Source: Tieghemiomyces parasiticus (lineage: Eukaryota; Kickxellomycota; Dimargaritomycetes; Dimargaritales; Dimargaritaceae). From it: a stretch of DNA of 58,413 nucleotides. The stretch lies in contig JANBPT010000192.1 in the NCBI GenBank assembly GCA_027575765.1, forward strand, positions 1-58,413, read 5' to 3'. The position numbers were made by a program, and so were the translations under genes. Positions 25,101-35,814 of this stretch are shown here, one piece after another (the stretch's first letter is position 1; each line of letters starts with the position of its first letter). The notes beneath the pieces are model-generated. The model was not told the origin of the DNA and did not search any database. It saw only the letters and a program-made list of their open reading frames with translations.

Positions 25101-26271
25101 GAAGTGCCCTATTTGAAGCGTGGTGGCTTTGAAGCGAGTGTCATACTACGGCTGTATACAATGTTATAGCTTCTTGCTTTTCTAGCATGGTGGGCCATCG
25201 TGCACGAATCGACCTATACTCGTCTAAGGGTTTCATCATTTCGATGCTCTATCTGAAAAGTGACAATATGCCAACTCTCATTGTATGCATTCTTGTTTTT
25301 ATCGTCACTCCTTTAAACTGAAATTTTAAACACCAGGTACACATTCCAGCCAGGTCCTACTCGCGCATCTTCTCCCGCATGCCACTTTCCTAACCAAGTC
25401 GAAGTATCATCAGTGGAAGTGCAGCTGTCTGACCCTAGAGTACCAGCGGCGTTTAGGCCAATATGTAAACGATCCAGATTTACATGTCCCTTAACTTGAA
25501 GTACGTAAAATCGCGAGGCCTAGGTTAAAAGAGGGTAAATGGGAACGGGAAATGGGGGTCCTTGCGGATGAGCAACTGGTTCTCGCTGGAGCTCAATGTC
25601 CAGAAGCATACCGGTAGCTCGAAACAGGTAGCTGGTTCGATTAAATATGGGCAATCGCCCCATTCGATCTATACCACTATCATCCGCCTCCGAAAGTAGG
25701 CTACCTCACACCCGAGCCTGGCTCTATTTTTTATCTAGCCATGCTTTGACCAGACACAGTTTTTTTTAAAAAAAATATATATTCACAAGGGATAATATAT
25801 TTTCATCACAGCCATTCCCCTTGCACAGAGATTCTAACCCCCGATTTTTCGAAACATCAATGTGAGTTGATAATTAAGCCTAATTCGTCAGGGATCGGCA
25901 CATCACCCCCTCCTCTCCCGTACTTTATAACGACAGTTAAGACTCGAAATCCATCCGTTCCGGATTGACAACTTAGTTAACCACCGAGTGTGGACTGAAA
26001 CTTGGACGTATCATTTTGTATCGAAAATAGGATGCGTTGAGTCCGCCTTGGGTAGCGTGGATTATCTTTTCCTTGGCACCCTTTGCTCATCATTCAAAAA
26101 TACCACTATCTTGATTGCTGAGAAGTCGCAAATCATATATACACCACCTAGGGTTTATTCATGAAAGGGCTGAAGCGTCTAAAAGGCTTTCAGAGGGGTA
26201 TCTAATCGCCTATTGCAGAAAAACCGCAACCGCAGCAGTTGCCTTAAGCGTTGGATGATATAATCTCAGCC
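22101..26271. other. Long gene-free stretch
   Basis: The first 350 bp should contain the MFS copy 2 promoter. Beyond that, 3.8 kb holds only short open frames on either strand, none with a domain, signal peptide or splice pattern I can defend. There is a G9 run at 22870-22878 and an AT-rich patch at 25760-25800. Composition is AT-richer than the gene blocks on either side. I recognise no transposon fragment or RNA gene. Confidence 0.5.
22415..22422 (-). promoter_or_regulatory. TATA box candidate for MFS copy 2
   Basis: The minus strand reads TATATAAA about 320 bp upstream of the ATG at 22100. MFS copy 1 has the same motif at nearly the same distance. Confidence 0.4.
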
Positions 26272-26550
26272 TCAATTGGCCGCTCCACCCAACTTACCGT
26301 TCAAAAACTCGGGAAAGATATTCGAGGTTAGGCCTATTTTTTCTTGCACATGGTACATCTCGGAAAGGACCTTGTCCCGGGTATGTTTAGCCTTATTAAC
26401 AATTCCGCCGTCCTCTCTAGGGGGGTCTGCCGCGGCTGGGTTCTCAAAAGAGGGTAGGTCGGGTGCGGTGGTTGGAGTTGGCTGGCCAAGTACGTTGGGC
26501 CACAGGGCAAGGCTCAATACAACCATATAGAGCGAAATGGACCTCATCAT
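26272..26550 (-). CDS. Small secreted protein, unknown function
   Basis: Predicted secreted protein of 92 aa with no family I recognise. The N-terminus MMRSISLYMVVLSLALW has a short basic start and a hydrophobic core of about 14 residues. A likely signal-peptidase site follows Gly at about residue 22 (NVLG before QPTP). The mature part of about 70 residues is Pro/Thr/Ala-rich first, then helical and charged (KHTRDKVLSEMYHVQEKIG). It has no cysteine after the signal, so it is not a disulfide-stabilised effector type. No intron is needed. The case for a real gene is the signal peptide plus the gene-poor location shared with another small secreted gene on the same strand at 28641-29045; there is no homology evidence. 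Confidence 0.5.
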   Translation of the reverse strand: MMRSISLYMVVLSLALWPNVLGQPTPTTAPDLPSFENPAAADPPREDGGIVNKAKHTRDKVLSEMYHVQEKIGLTSNIFPEFLNGKLGGAAN

Positions 26551-28640
26551 AATAGAGTACCCAGTGTGAAGCAGAAAATTGTCCCTGTGTATGTTATTAC
26601 GTACTAATAGGCCTAAAGATACAGTAGAAACTAGCGAGGTAGCCAGGACGGTAAAAAAAAGGAACCAAAGTCGAATGGTAGTTGTAAAATATATGGGCCT
26701 GGGTGGGAAGTATCACTTGCTGGTGAAAATGGGTAGGTGACCAGAGAGACATGGGCAGACCAAGGTGGTAGATATATCTCGCGGGGACTGGCCGGGTTGC
26801 CAAGTCATGTCGACGGTCAGCTGGGACGCTGCCAGCCAAATTAGGTTTACCTCATCCCGCTATCTTCCGCTTACTTCCTTCGTCGACCTAATTTTATCTT
26901 GCTCGCTATACCCACTCGTAGGGCACATGGTAGTACCCGATAAGGCAGTGCGAATTCTGAGTTGAAAAGGCCGCTACGCTGGTGTGATTTATCCGAAGCA
27001 ACCGCGGCCGAAAGACTACCGGCCTCGGAAGGCGCCTTATGTCATCGGCCTGTGGGCGCCTTCCGAGATGAAATGACCCAGGGTAGAAGCTGCTGTAAGT
27101 CGACGAAAACAGGGGGGTTGAGGGACCGAGGTGGGAAAGGGGGAACTCGTTTGCCAGAAAGGCCCTGGTACCATGGCCTTGTGCTTTACAACCATTGGTC
27201 GATGCCGCAGCAGGTACCTAGTAACCGTTATGATGGCAGACTATGGCTGTTCAAGACAACCATAATCTAGGAAAGCTGTACGGCAGACCATCCGTATGGC
27301 AGAAAAATCAATTCCATAATGGAAACGTCTAGCCACATTATACGATAAAATGGGCGCACTGCCGCACCATTTGTTTACCACGTTGAACATTTGGGCACAG
27401 TATAAATGTCGGAATCCAAAAAGCTGATGTCCGCAGAAACCCTGCAGTCCACAACGACGCCTTTCAGGAACAACCACGACCTCCGTAGCAATAACAATTG
27501 GCCGAATTGAGTGACTCATTAAACCCTCCATGACTAAGTATTGGACCCCGGACCAAGACCCGGCCTCCCACACATTTACCGGCTATATAAGCCAACGAGC
27601 CCAACTACTAATCTTATACTTTATCTAACCTTGTGTAGTTTGCAATAAATCACCCCCAGGGACTTGGAATACCATATTGTCTTCCATTCGCTTCCAAGGC
27701 CATCTATGAAAAATATAATCTTTTACATAAAACCTCAAGCCACCCACCCCATCAAGGAAATGAGGGGTCAACATTTCTGCGGTCGATTGAAATTCCCTCC
27801 CAATTTTAATCTCATTGGATTATTGGTTGATGCTGCATTCCCGCCTCCGCGCACCCCATGCCATAGCTTGATCCCGATCAATGATGGCCTACCTATTTGG
27901 TAGTCTGCATTATCCAGGCTTCACGCTTTTATCCATATCTATTACCCCCCTTTATTTTTACCTACTTTCCATCTATCCTTTTCGATAGGTGTTCAATCTC
28001 CCTGACCTTCGAACATTGCCTCCATCCCAGGCGCCGCCGCCTCCTATCCTTTTAGAACCTTCCCCTTCTCCACCCTTGCTTTGGCGGCTACCTAGCCGCC
28101 CTTCTATTCATGCCGGCGCCCGGTCCCGCCATGGCCTGTCGTCCTGGATTCCCCTAATCCAGGCTGACTAGTGACTTGATTGATGCTGGCCATCCTTCAA
28201 GTATACAAAACCTAACGGTCGCCACTCAATAAACGGCAGCTAACATCCTACTTAACCATCCCTAACCCCCGTTCGAAGCTTTAAAGCTTGTTCAATGTTT
28301 TAGTAAGTTTAGGCCTACCACACCGCCGCTTTCTCCTTCTTTTTTTTCTCGCATTTTTGCCTCGCATCGGCAGGTCACTACAGACTGGAATACGGCAGCT
28401 TTTGAAACAACTATCCATAGTTATTCCCTTCTTTGAATTGTAAGGTCGACGAATTAACGCAATCTGCTATATTTTATATAAGCTTGTACTCTATAATGTA
28501 CGGTGGTTGGAAGGAAAAAGGAAAGTCGAAAGGTTTACACAAACGAAGGAGGTTGTCGCATGTTTTGCCGACTACTAGAATAAGCCGTGCGAAGACAAAA
28601 AAGATGACGCTAGATGAGCTGTAGTTGAGTCATCGACTAC
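26551..28640. other. Intergenic region with an orphan core-promoter-like motif, no gene seen
   Basis: The left end is the upstream region of the small secreted gene at 26272-26550. GCTATATAAG at 27583-27591 is a good TATA box on the plus strand. It is followed by sequence resembling that after the TATA at 55108, but no convincing gene follows it; the 80-codon frame at 27664-27903 lacks any signature. The rest shows AT-rich, low-information sequence. Confidence 0.4.
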
Positions 28641-29045
28641 TTAAAGCAGTCTGTATTCCAAACGATCTAATTTCGAGGGAGCAATCTCTCTGGAAGTTTT
28701 ACCTAGGAACTTCGAACCCTTGTATAAGCTCGACGCACCCGCCTTAAGCCCTTTACTCAGGTAATGGCGTCCATAGACAAAAGGCTTCCTGCTGTAGCGC
28801 TTGAAACGGTTCCTGTGGAGAGGCTGACGCTGTAATTGCCTTCCGAAATCACGCCGTAGGTTGTTCAAGCCATTCGTGGTCTGATCAAGGCCGCGGTTGA
28901 AGCTTTGCCTAGAACGATCAACTTGATCCGATACCTTTCGAATACTGCCACGCAATTTGTCATTGGTATCAGCGGCACTGGGCGGGGTCAGTAGGACCGT
29001 GACGACGGCACCCAACAGAAAAACAGAGGTGATGGAGAGACGCAT
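28641..29045 (-). CDS. Small basic secreted protein, unknown function
   Basis: Predicted secreted protein of 134 aa, family not recognised. The signal peptide MRLSITSVFLLGAVVTVLL ends near residue 25 (PPSAA before DTNDK). The mature chain is strongly basic. A heptad-like amphipathic part (about residues 30-65, with regularly spaced Leu, Val and Arg) is followed by an Arg/Lys/Tyr-rich part (NRFKRYSRKPF, YGRHYLSKGLKAG). It contains no cysteine. An upstream in-frame ATG at 29081 would give 146 aa, but the extra residues would sit before the signal core; the inner ATG gives a canonical signal peptide and is preferred. A TATAAATA on the minus strand lies at 29281-29288, about 240 bp upstream. A secreted, possibly nucleic-acid- or membrane-binding peptide is conceivable from the charge but not shown. 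Confidence 0.55.
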   Translation of the reverse strand: MRLSITSVFLLGAVVTVLLTPPSAADTNDKLRGSIRKVSDQVDRSRQSFNRGLDQTTNGLNNLRRDFGRQLQRQPLHRNRFKRYSRKPFVYGRHYLSKGLKAGASSLYKGSKFLGKTSREIAPSKLDRLEYRLL

Positions 29046-29280
29046 GATGGGGAAGCTAGTCGGCTGCTGGAAGGAGGTCATGCGCGGACGCTTGAGTTTA
29101 AGTCAAAGTTAAAGTCGAGAGTAAAGGATCTCAAGGTAGCGGGCTGGCTATTTATTTATGTAGCTACGCATGTACAAACGCCGGCCAACGGGAGTAGTTG
29201 AAGGAAAGAAAAAAAAATGCGGCAAAAGGGACTGCCCTGGCCTGGTCTGTCGCGCAGCACGGATCACGGGTTCGCAAAAT

Positions 29281-29288
29281 TATTTATA
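29281..29288 (-). promoter_or_regulatory. TATA box candidate for the small basic secreted protein
   Basis: The minus strand reads TATAAATA, 240 bp upstream of the preferred ATG at 29045. Confidence 0.35.
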
Positions 29289-31175
29289 GAACTGATTGAC
29301 TATCACTGTTTCGCCGCCGCCTAGCAGGGTGGTTATGTGGCTTGCCGAACCGCGTGCCTGTCCATTCTATGAAGCCCACCCTTCCCTCCCCGTTCCTCTC
29401 TCTTATCTACCGAGAGCAATAGAGGCAGGACCGATGGGTGGCTATATATGTGGAACAGAGAATTTATGTGAAACGACAACAGGCCAATGCAGGGGTACCA
29501 AGGCCCAAGCGGACACACAGCTGCGGCGGGGGCTGGGTCGGAATACAGGCCTCAGCCATATTGCCAGCTAAATAGCCTTAAGCCAACTGCTCAGCGCCAC
29601 GAACCGACTTTGGGACAGGGATGGTTATCACGCCTACACACAAACCCTAGTGTCAAATCTTCCTGCGCTAGCGGAAGGCATGATGACGTATGTGACTTAA
29701 AGAGTTGCACGCTGTGAGACCCAGACGAAGCCGCAGTGCCCTTCTTTTCACTCTCTCGCTCTCCCAGTTTCTCTACATTCAAGCCACGACATACTGTGGA
29801 CAACCGATATATCAAGTTTTAGTGCCGCATAGCTTATATCCCATGTGTATTCTAGCTGGATTACCTTGAATATAGAGTGTAGTGGGAAATTTTTTAAGCT
29901 ATTTTTTGGTCTACTCAGCCGAGCCTTGAGTAGGTCATTACGACTGGTACCATCAGCTAGGCACTTAACCGGTCGGAATACATAGTCATCCGTGACCATA
30001 GTGGTAGGCCAATGTACTCGCACGGACGACCAAGGGGCATTCGCGAGGGGGGAGGGCGAAATCCTTTCCGCCCTACTAGGAGACGATGGATAGAGAGCGC
30101 AGAACCGTATGATGGGGGTCGTCCAGACTATGGGTCGGCGTGTCTTTGGCTGAATAACTGATGTGACGACATATATATGGCAACGTAGCTACGGGGGCTA
30201 GTCTAGGACAGTCGAGCAGCATGGGAATTGGCTGTAGGTGAATAGATAACGATGCCAGGCTGTGGTGATGCATGGCCTACAGAGGAAAAAGGCGGGTTAG
30301 GGTGAATTTCAGTGCCAAGGCATCTATTAGATACGATACTAGTGCTGTTTCAAGTGGGATAGTCGAGTCACAACGCGGTATGTGGGTCTAATGGTAGGAA
30401 ACGCCGTTTAGTTCGTGGAAGAGGGAAGGCAATGGCGAGAAAAGCGTTTCAATATCACCTAATCATAATGGACTCCAAGAAAATTATTTGACAGCATAGT
30501 AAAGATACTGTTTCGATCATGTGGTGAAACAGGGACCACCAGTGTAGTGGGCGATTGGTGAGGAGACACGGGTCTATGAGGCTTACATCTAGTGACCCCT
30601 GTGTGTGGTCGGGATAAGTAAAACTCCATCAATTCACAAGTTTCCACGGTATGGCCTACGATATAAATCCCTCTCCATACAAGCCGATACATTCACCAGA
30701 CTCGCGCCAATATGCAGCTTGCACCAATGGTAGGGCCGTGGAGAATACTAATAATCAAGTTGGGCATTAATGAGGTCTGCGGCGATAAAAAGAGTACATA
30801 TTATTGGCATTGGAACGTCGGCTTCCTTAGCGTCGTAAATAATTTATCAAAGATACTTGGTGCTCGAGTGAAGTCTTCCCAGTTAAAGTGGAGAGAGTAA
30901 AGAGCTCAGGTGGGATAGCCGTCGTCAGTGAACAGCAAACGTGTGGCTCGGGTTGGTGCGGCCTAGGGATTAACTCTGCGGGAAGGTGCCACAAGAGTCA
31001 AGTCGGTCTACACTGCCCACGATACTGTGCCCGCTCCACTACCTCACCTGTCGAATCGTCAGACCACTCTCGGTGGACTGTACTCCCAGAATACCGTCGT
31101 CAGCTATAAGGAATCGTAGGCTACTCTGCCTAACTCAGGCTTGTGCACCTGGTGATGTTAAGTGTCTCCGGCACA
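29289..31175. other. Intergenic region upstream of secreted paralogue 1, no gene seen
   Basis: Divergent intergenic region. TATAAA at 30662-30667 is a possible distant promoter element for the plus-strand secreted gene. The sequence does not resemble the region at the equivalent distance upstream of paralogue 2, so similarity between the two loci begins sharply at 31176. Confidence 0.45.
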
Positions 31176-31999
31176 AAGGCAAGGGGCGGTAGGCCCATTG
31201 GGGTTACAGCGGACCTATTGATGACCGTTCCCGGTTCCTCCGCTTTGCAGCCTCAAATCGCATCAACTCCCTGTCTTTTTTTTCCCATCGCTAGTGAGTC
31301 CAGTGTACGCCCTTGCTATCACTGGGTGAGTGGTCCCTTTTATTCATATCCACACTTTGCGTCCGATAGTTTACCATTTCTTCATTATTCACTAGGCTGC
31401 AGCTCCCTCGACTCTGTCTAGACCCCCCTCTCCCTTATCTTCTTCCACTTCACCGCACCCACTTACCCAGTCGAGGGTGATAATGCGCATTTCCTTCCTT
31501 TCGCTTCTGGTGGGCCTGCCACTGCTTGACAGCTACAGGTTAGGCTCCACCGTCGTCGCGGCATCCGACCACATCCCCCATAAACCGCCTATCCCTTGGA
31601 AACAAGCTCTCGACTACTCGTCTGAGGACCTGGGGTTAGGGTCGAGCCGGTGCGAAGCAGAGTCCAGCGCAGCTAAACTGGGGCCAGTACGCGAGCTCAA
31701 CGACTGGTCTGCAAGCGGACTAGCGGGGCGACTGGTGCCTGGGCATCCAAGTGACTCGCCTCGTCCCGCCAAACGTCGCCGCCCTGCCACCACCGTGCCT
31801 GATTCATCTGCACCACTTGGCCTGAACGCGATACCCCCTGAGGAACGGATCTTTTACTTCCTCGCCGTCCAAGCCGGCCAGCCTGTATCGCCGCTTTCTT
31901 GGGTGCTGCCTTCCAAGCCCCTACTGTCCTCCGCCGTAGCCCAGGCTGATGATACCTCGCCCCTCTCTATTGCACACGACACCCACGAATCCAGCCCTG
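31176..31999 (+). repeat. Near-identical duplicated block, copy 1 (leader plus first half of secreted gene)
   Basis: This 824-bp block matches 55482-56306 in the same orientation. By eye the noncoding part (31176-31482) has about six substitutions and one length difference in a T run (8 versus 9). The 199 nt just before the ATG are identical, and the coding part (517 nt) has 22 differences. Similarity stops abruptly at both ends. Upstream sequences are unrelated as far as I can see, and downstream only distant protein similarity remains. Confidence 0.85.
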
Positions 32000-32580
32000 A
32001 CCACCAGCTAACCCACACTACTCCCCCAAGTGTCTCCAGTCGTCATCACCTGGGTGTTTCGACAAATGTGAGAGATAAGAGAACTTTTACCACGGCCTGT
32101 CTTAAACTCAAGCAGATAGTTCAGTCGGTGCCAAACAATTATTATGTGCCACTAGAGTCGAAGAAGACTTCCTACGCCAAGGTTCATCACCTACTTAATA
32201 TCTTTAACGATCGACTACTCGAGGGTAGCCTTAAGCGACATAGGGACGTTCGGTCGGTTACCAAAGGTATTTTAGATTTGGTGATCGCTAAACCTAGCTA
32301 CCAAGACGTTACGTATGGTTCAAGTGTCATGTACACGTTCTATCTGGACCTCAACGATGCCAAGCTACACTCGCGTATGATATTCGATTTTGGCGCCGAT
32401 AATTGCGAGGATCTCCCGAGCCGCATCGCCGATATCGTGCTTCCGTTTAGCACAACACTCATCATCAGCCCTGTACGTGGTAGCCGAGAATTCAATATTT
32501 CCGTTCAACAACGGGTGAGGGAACTGAATTCGCAATATGCTGAACACTATTTGAATCTACTGGGCACATACCGCGATTGA
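31483..32580 (+). CDS. Secreted mosaic protein, paralogue 1, unknown function
   Basis: Predicted secreted protein of 365 aa. The signal peptide MRISFLSLLVGLPLLDSYR has its hydrophobic core at residues 4-15, with a plausible cleavage site near 19-27. Residues 28-172 are Pro/Ser-rich and probably extended, with a dibasic KRRR cluster near 99-102 that a Kex2-type protease could cut, and a hydrophobic ERIFYFLAVQAG segment. Residues after about 175 form a different, charged domain with conserved points shared with paralogue 2: VTYG, YTFYLDL, SRMIFDFG, DNCEDLPSRI, PVRG. No known domain is recognised. The frame is open six bases before the ATG, but ATG 31483 gives the proper signal peptide. A GTGAGT at 31326 and CACTAG ending at 31395 could bound a 70-nt leader intron. 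Secretion and mosaic divergence suggest a host- or prey-facing role (inference). Confidence 0.75.
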   Translation: MRISFLSLLVGLPLLDSYRLGSTVVAASDHIPHKPPIPWKQALDYSSEDLGLGSSRCEAESSAAKLGPVRELNDWSASGLAGRLVPGHPSDSPRPAKRRRPATTVPDSSAPLGLNAIPPEERIFYFLAVQAGQPVSPLSWVLPSKPLLSSAVAQADDTSPLSIAHDTHESSPDHQLTHTTPPSVSSRHHLGVSTNVRDKRTFTTACLKLKQIVQSVPNNYYVPLESKKTSYAKVHHLLNIFNDRLLEGSLKRHRDVRSVTKGILDLVIAKPSYQDVTYGSSVMYTFYLDLNDAKLHSRMIFDFGADNCEDLPSRIADIVLPFSTTLIISPVRGSREFNISVQQRVRELNSQYAEHYLNLLGTYRD

Positions 32581-35172
32581 AGCCTTACTGCGGTGCCCAT
32601 AAAGGGGGGGCTGGCACCAACTGGACAAGTAGACAGGTGGGGAGGGTTTATTGAAGCAAAGAAATGTAAGGGCCACTGGTAGGTGGCGTGTGCTACGCAC
32701 TGTCAGGCAATAGAAGAAGTAGATGACAAAAACAGAGGCCGAGCTCATGAAGGCGAACTCGGTGGCTCATATAGTAAGGTTGGGCTGCAAGGGTTCGTAG
32801 TTTTGGATGCGGTTCTTAGAGGCCAAAGGCTTTATGAGTTCGTGGGTTTGTAGTATGAGTTCGAGAGGAAATGCATGGAAGGATCCTGCCAGTCGGGCAG
32901 CCGGTTGCAAGGTGGCGTACTGGTGTCGGAGACACTGTGGGCGGTGTAGGCATACGTTAGTCTGGTGTGGTTTTTGGACACCACACTTGCGAAATAAGGT
33001 TCACTAATTGGTCTGCGCGCATAGCTGCCCTGAGATTGTAGCCCTTTTTTTCACTGCGACTCTGTGCTGGGAATAAGTGCTAAATGTAAAACTCGCACCG
33101 TCTACATGGAATATAATATTACGATCAGCCGAATAGATTCTGGCTATGGAATTCAGCCAATGTAGACGACTCAACATTCGTTAGTGTTCCACGACTATCT
33201 ACAATTAAACATATAGCACTGACAGGTGGTAAAATCTGATAGCTGACTCTGTCCAACTGATTTTTTAATGAGCAACCCAGAGTGTCCCTGGGCAGGTACT
33301 AGTCTACGCTGGGAATAAAAAGTTGACTCTAACGTCGCCAGGGCTATCCCACAAGTACCGTACCTGTAAGACTAGCGCTAGTGGGAGTTGGATTCCCACG
33401 AGGCTTAAGGGGTACTTATATTCTCAATGTCTTTCGTCGGCTGCTGGTTCGGCACATGAGAGGTTCTGGTGAATCAAACGGCCAAGTGATAACCTGGTTT
33501 CAGCCGGGTCGTTTGCAGAAACCCACCTCGACTCTCCCCTCTCAGGTTGAATTTTTTCTCCTAGTAGGGAGTGCCGACGGTGACCTCAAGGATCTCCTAG
33601 AACGATGCCCGCGGACTCGAGTTTTGCTTGCAAGGCGGGTCTAAAGGCACATATGCCTTTATAAATAGATCGGTGGTTATCTGCCTCGCTGCCTCATCGG
33701 GCTGTTTTAGCTGCGTGAGTGCGCTAGTTCGAGGAGACTCTACAGGCTACCGAGTTGACGAGGGCTGACAACCATATTCCTACTAAATTCAAGCAGTCAG
33801 AAAACCTTACGAAACGACCCCGCACTGAACCCTTTTACTTGGCCGATCTCTTCTTTAACCGTGGGGTATCTGCGATATCGTTTACCTATTTTCTTGCAGA
33901 GTTTCACGCGAATCACCAATAGAAACGATGTAGAGGGGCCGACAGTACCCCAATTTTATGTTCGCACATTTACCACTTTCGCTGGCTCTCCAACCAAGCT
34001 AAAGTTCTTTAAATTTGGAAGGAGACATGGATTCCTTCTTGCCACGCCCTATCCTGGCCAGTAAATCTGTGCTTCGCAGCATAAGGCGGAAGTGTAAAGT
34101 AGGCTTCACCACCATTGACAGGCGCTTGGGTACTGTCTACCACGCTAGACGGGGTGATGGCTAACGTATACTCCTCCTGTAGATGGTCATTGCCGTTTTC
34201 TAAACGGCAATCCATGCTCATACAAGTCTGGTAAATTGGCGACCCCCCCCACTAGCTGGTCAGCGAAGGGTTAGTGGCGTTTGGTTCTCATTCAATAGCT
34301 GCCGGACAGCTGCGAGTCTAGCCTATACTTATCAGAGCTGCATTTTGCCAGACTTTCTACGTACTGGTTGGTATCGTCAAAAGCCAATCTGACGTTTGAG
34401 CCCTTACTTGACACTTTCCGTGCAACTCGGCCGGACTACCAATAGTTAACGGATAGCCCTTGTCCAAAATCCTATGGCTTTAACGAAGCCGGTGAGTCGC
34501 TATGGTTGGCAGTGAATTACCAGGTGGCAGCCAGGACGTGGGCGGTGTAACGTGGAGAAGAGTGCACGGAATTGTAGGCGGACGAGGTGGGTAAACGTAA
34601 GCAGGGGGAAGAGGCTGGTGGTGAAATGGGCCCTGGGAGGAGTAGAGGCTCGAAGGGTTCTAGTGGAGAGAGAGCGAGTAGGGTCCAGTCCAAAACCTCA
34701 AGGACGAGGGCGAGTTGGTAGGCGGTCAGGAGCTGTATGAGGAGATCGCCTGCCATCTGATACGAACAAGTAGTAGTAGGCAGCAGGGGGAAGGGGGAAG
34801 GGGAGTCTCTCGAACCGCTGGATACTGTACTACGGGGTGTGGAGTAGGGGGGGGGATGGGCCTCTCTACTTACCACCACTGACTTTGTCTCCCTCAACAA
34901 AGACGAATGGGGAGACACTCCACCTGCGCTGGCCGATCGACCTCGAAGACCGAGAAAGGGGGCACCGATTCCTCTAACCACAGCCGGTCCACATTTCTAG
35001 TCTTGCCCTCGTTTTACCTGCCAGGTGCCCATCTGTAACCCAACCTTTTCCGCTTGCCTAATTTGCATACTCCTCCACCTCTTCCATCCCCACTGGCCCC
35101 TCCCTCGCGCTCCCTGCCGCTTCTCCACTCGGCTCCCCATTCCATACACGCTTGTTGCCCCATTGGTCAGCC
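32581..35172. other. Intergenic region, no supported gene
   Basis: Only short open frames occur. One on the minus strand at 34009-34221 (70 codons, starting MSMDCRLENG) is a possible small gene but has no signature. From about 34540 to 34860 the plus strand is G+A rich, and from 34980 to 35172 it is C+T rich. This is the mirror composition expected of two divergent leaders, the right one belonging to the gene at 35173. A C8 run lies at 34243-34250. Confidence 0.4.
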
Positions 35173-35814
35173 ATGGAAACCACCTCGCCCTTTGCTCGCC
35201 TCATGGCGGACCTCGAACCCCTCAAGACCAACATGCCCGAATTCTACAACCAAATCACCATGCTCCATCAGACCTACCAGGACCTCATGCCGCGGGTATG
35301 GGCCCTCAACCCGCGCGATCCCGAACGCGAAGTCCTTCTGACGCACTGCGAGGATATCCGGGTTAACATGGAGCGTATGGCTCTGAGTTTGAGTTCAACG
35401 GTGCACCCCACCCAAGACCACGAGCACCAGGACAGCCAGGGTAAAAATGGAGATAATACCGTCGTGTCATCGTCGTCTTCGCCATCGTTATCCAGGTCTC
35501 TTCCACACCCTCAGACCAACGCCACCACCACCTCTTCATCTTCTTACCTGTCGTCCCTGGATAATAGCGATCTGCACCATGGCCCCGTCGTCATCGACCT
35601 ACGGTTTGTGGATTTCTTTAGCTGGCTTAACGGGTTTCCTTTTAACGAGCACCTGATCCCTAAAGATGACGACGACAACCACCATACTTCGCTGAAGACT
35701 AAGTTGATGAATTGTATGCAGGTCCGGGGCGTACCGCTCACTCCGGCGCTGGCGAGGTGGTTTCATAAGGAGGCCGTCGACCGTAGTTTTCCTGCCCATA
35801 CTTTCGTAGCCTAG
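35173..35814 (+). CDS. Hypothetical protein with helical N-terminus
   Basis: Protein of 213 aa that I do not recognise. The N-terminal 75 residues look alpha-helical and amphipathic (FARLMADLEPLKTNMPEFYN, ITMLHQTYQDLMPRVW, LLTHCEDIRVNMERMALSL), as in small coiled-coil subunits of transcription or cytoskeletal complexes. A Ser/Asn/His-rich low-complexity linker follows (about 78-135). The C-terminal 75 residues form a second structured part (VVIDLRFVDFFSWLNGFPF, LKTKLMNCMQVRGVPLTPAL, ARWFHKEAV). There is no signal peptide or membrane segment. ATG 35173 follows a C+T-rich leader, like other plus-strand genes here. The two-block layout with a loop resembles some Mediator-type subunits, but I have no residue-level match and do not claim it. 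It is convergent with urease. Confidence 0.55.
   Translation: METTSPFARLMADLEPLKTNMPEFYNQITMLHQTYQDLMPRVWALNPRDPEREVLLTHCEDIRVNMERMALSLSSTVHPTQDHEHQDSQGKNGDNTVVSSSSSPSLSRSLPHPQTNATTTSSSSYLSSLDNSDLHHGPVVIDLRFVDFFSWLNGFPFNEHLIPKDDDDNHHTSLKTKLMNCMQVRGVPLTPALARWFHKEAVDRSFPAHTFVA

Noticed and set aside
33381..33644. Possible degraded third copy of the secreted family
   Set aside because: A short DLKDLLER stretch only vaguely recalls the DCKDLPTRI motif; flanking motifs are missing.
34517..34981. Minus-strand frame of 154 codons
   Set aside because: Ser/Pro/Leu-rich product of the purine-rich plus strand, without domain or signal peptide. It is more likely a leader.
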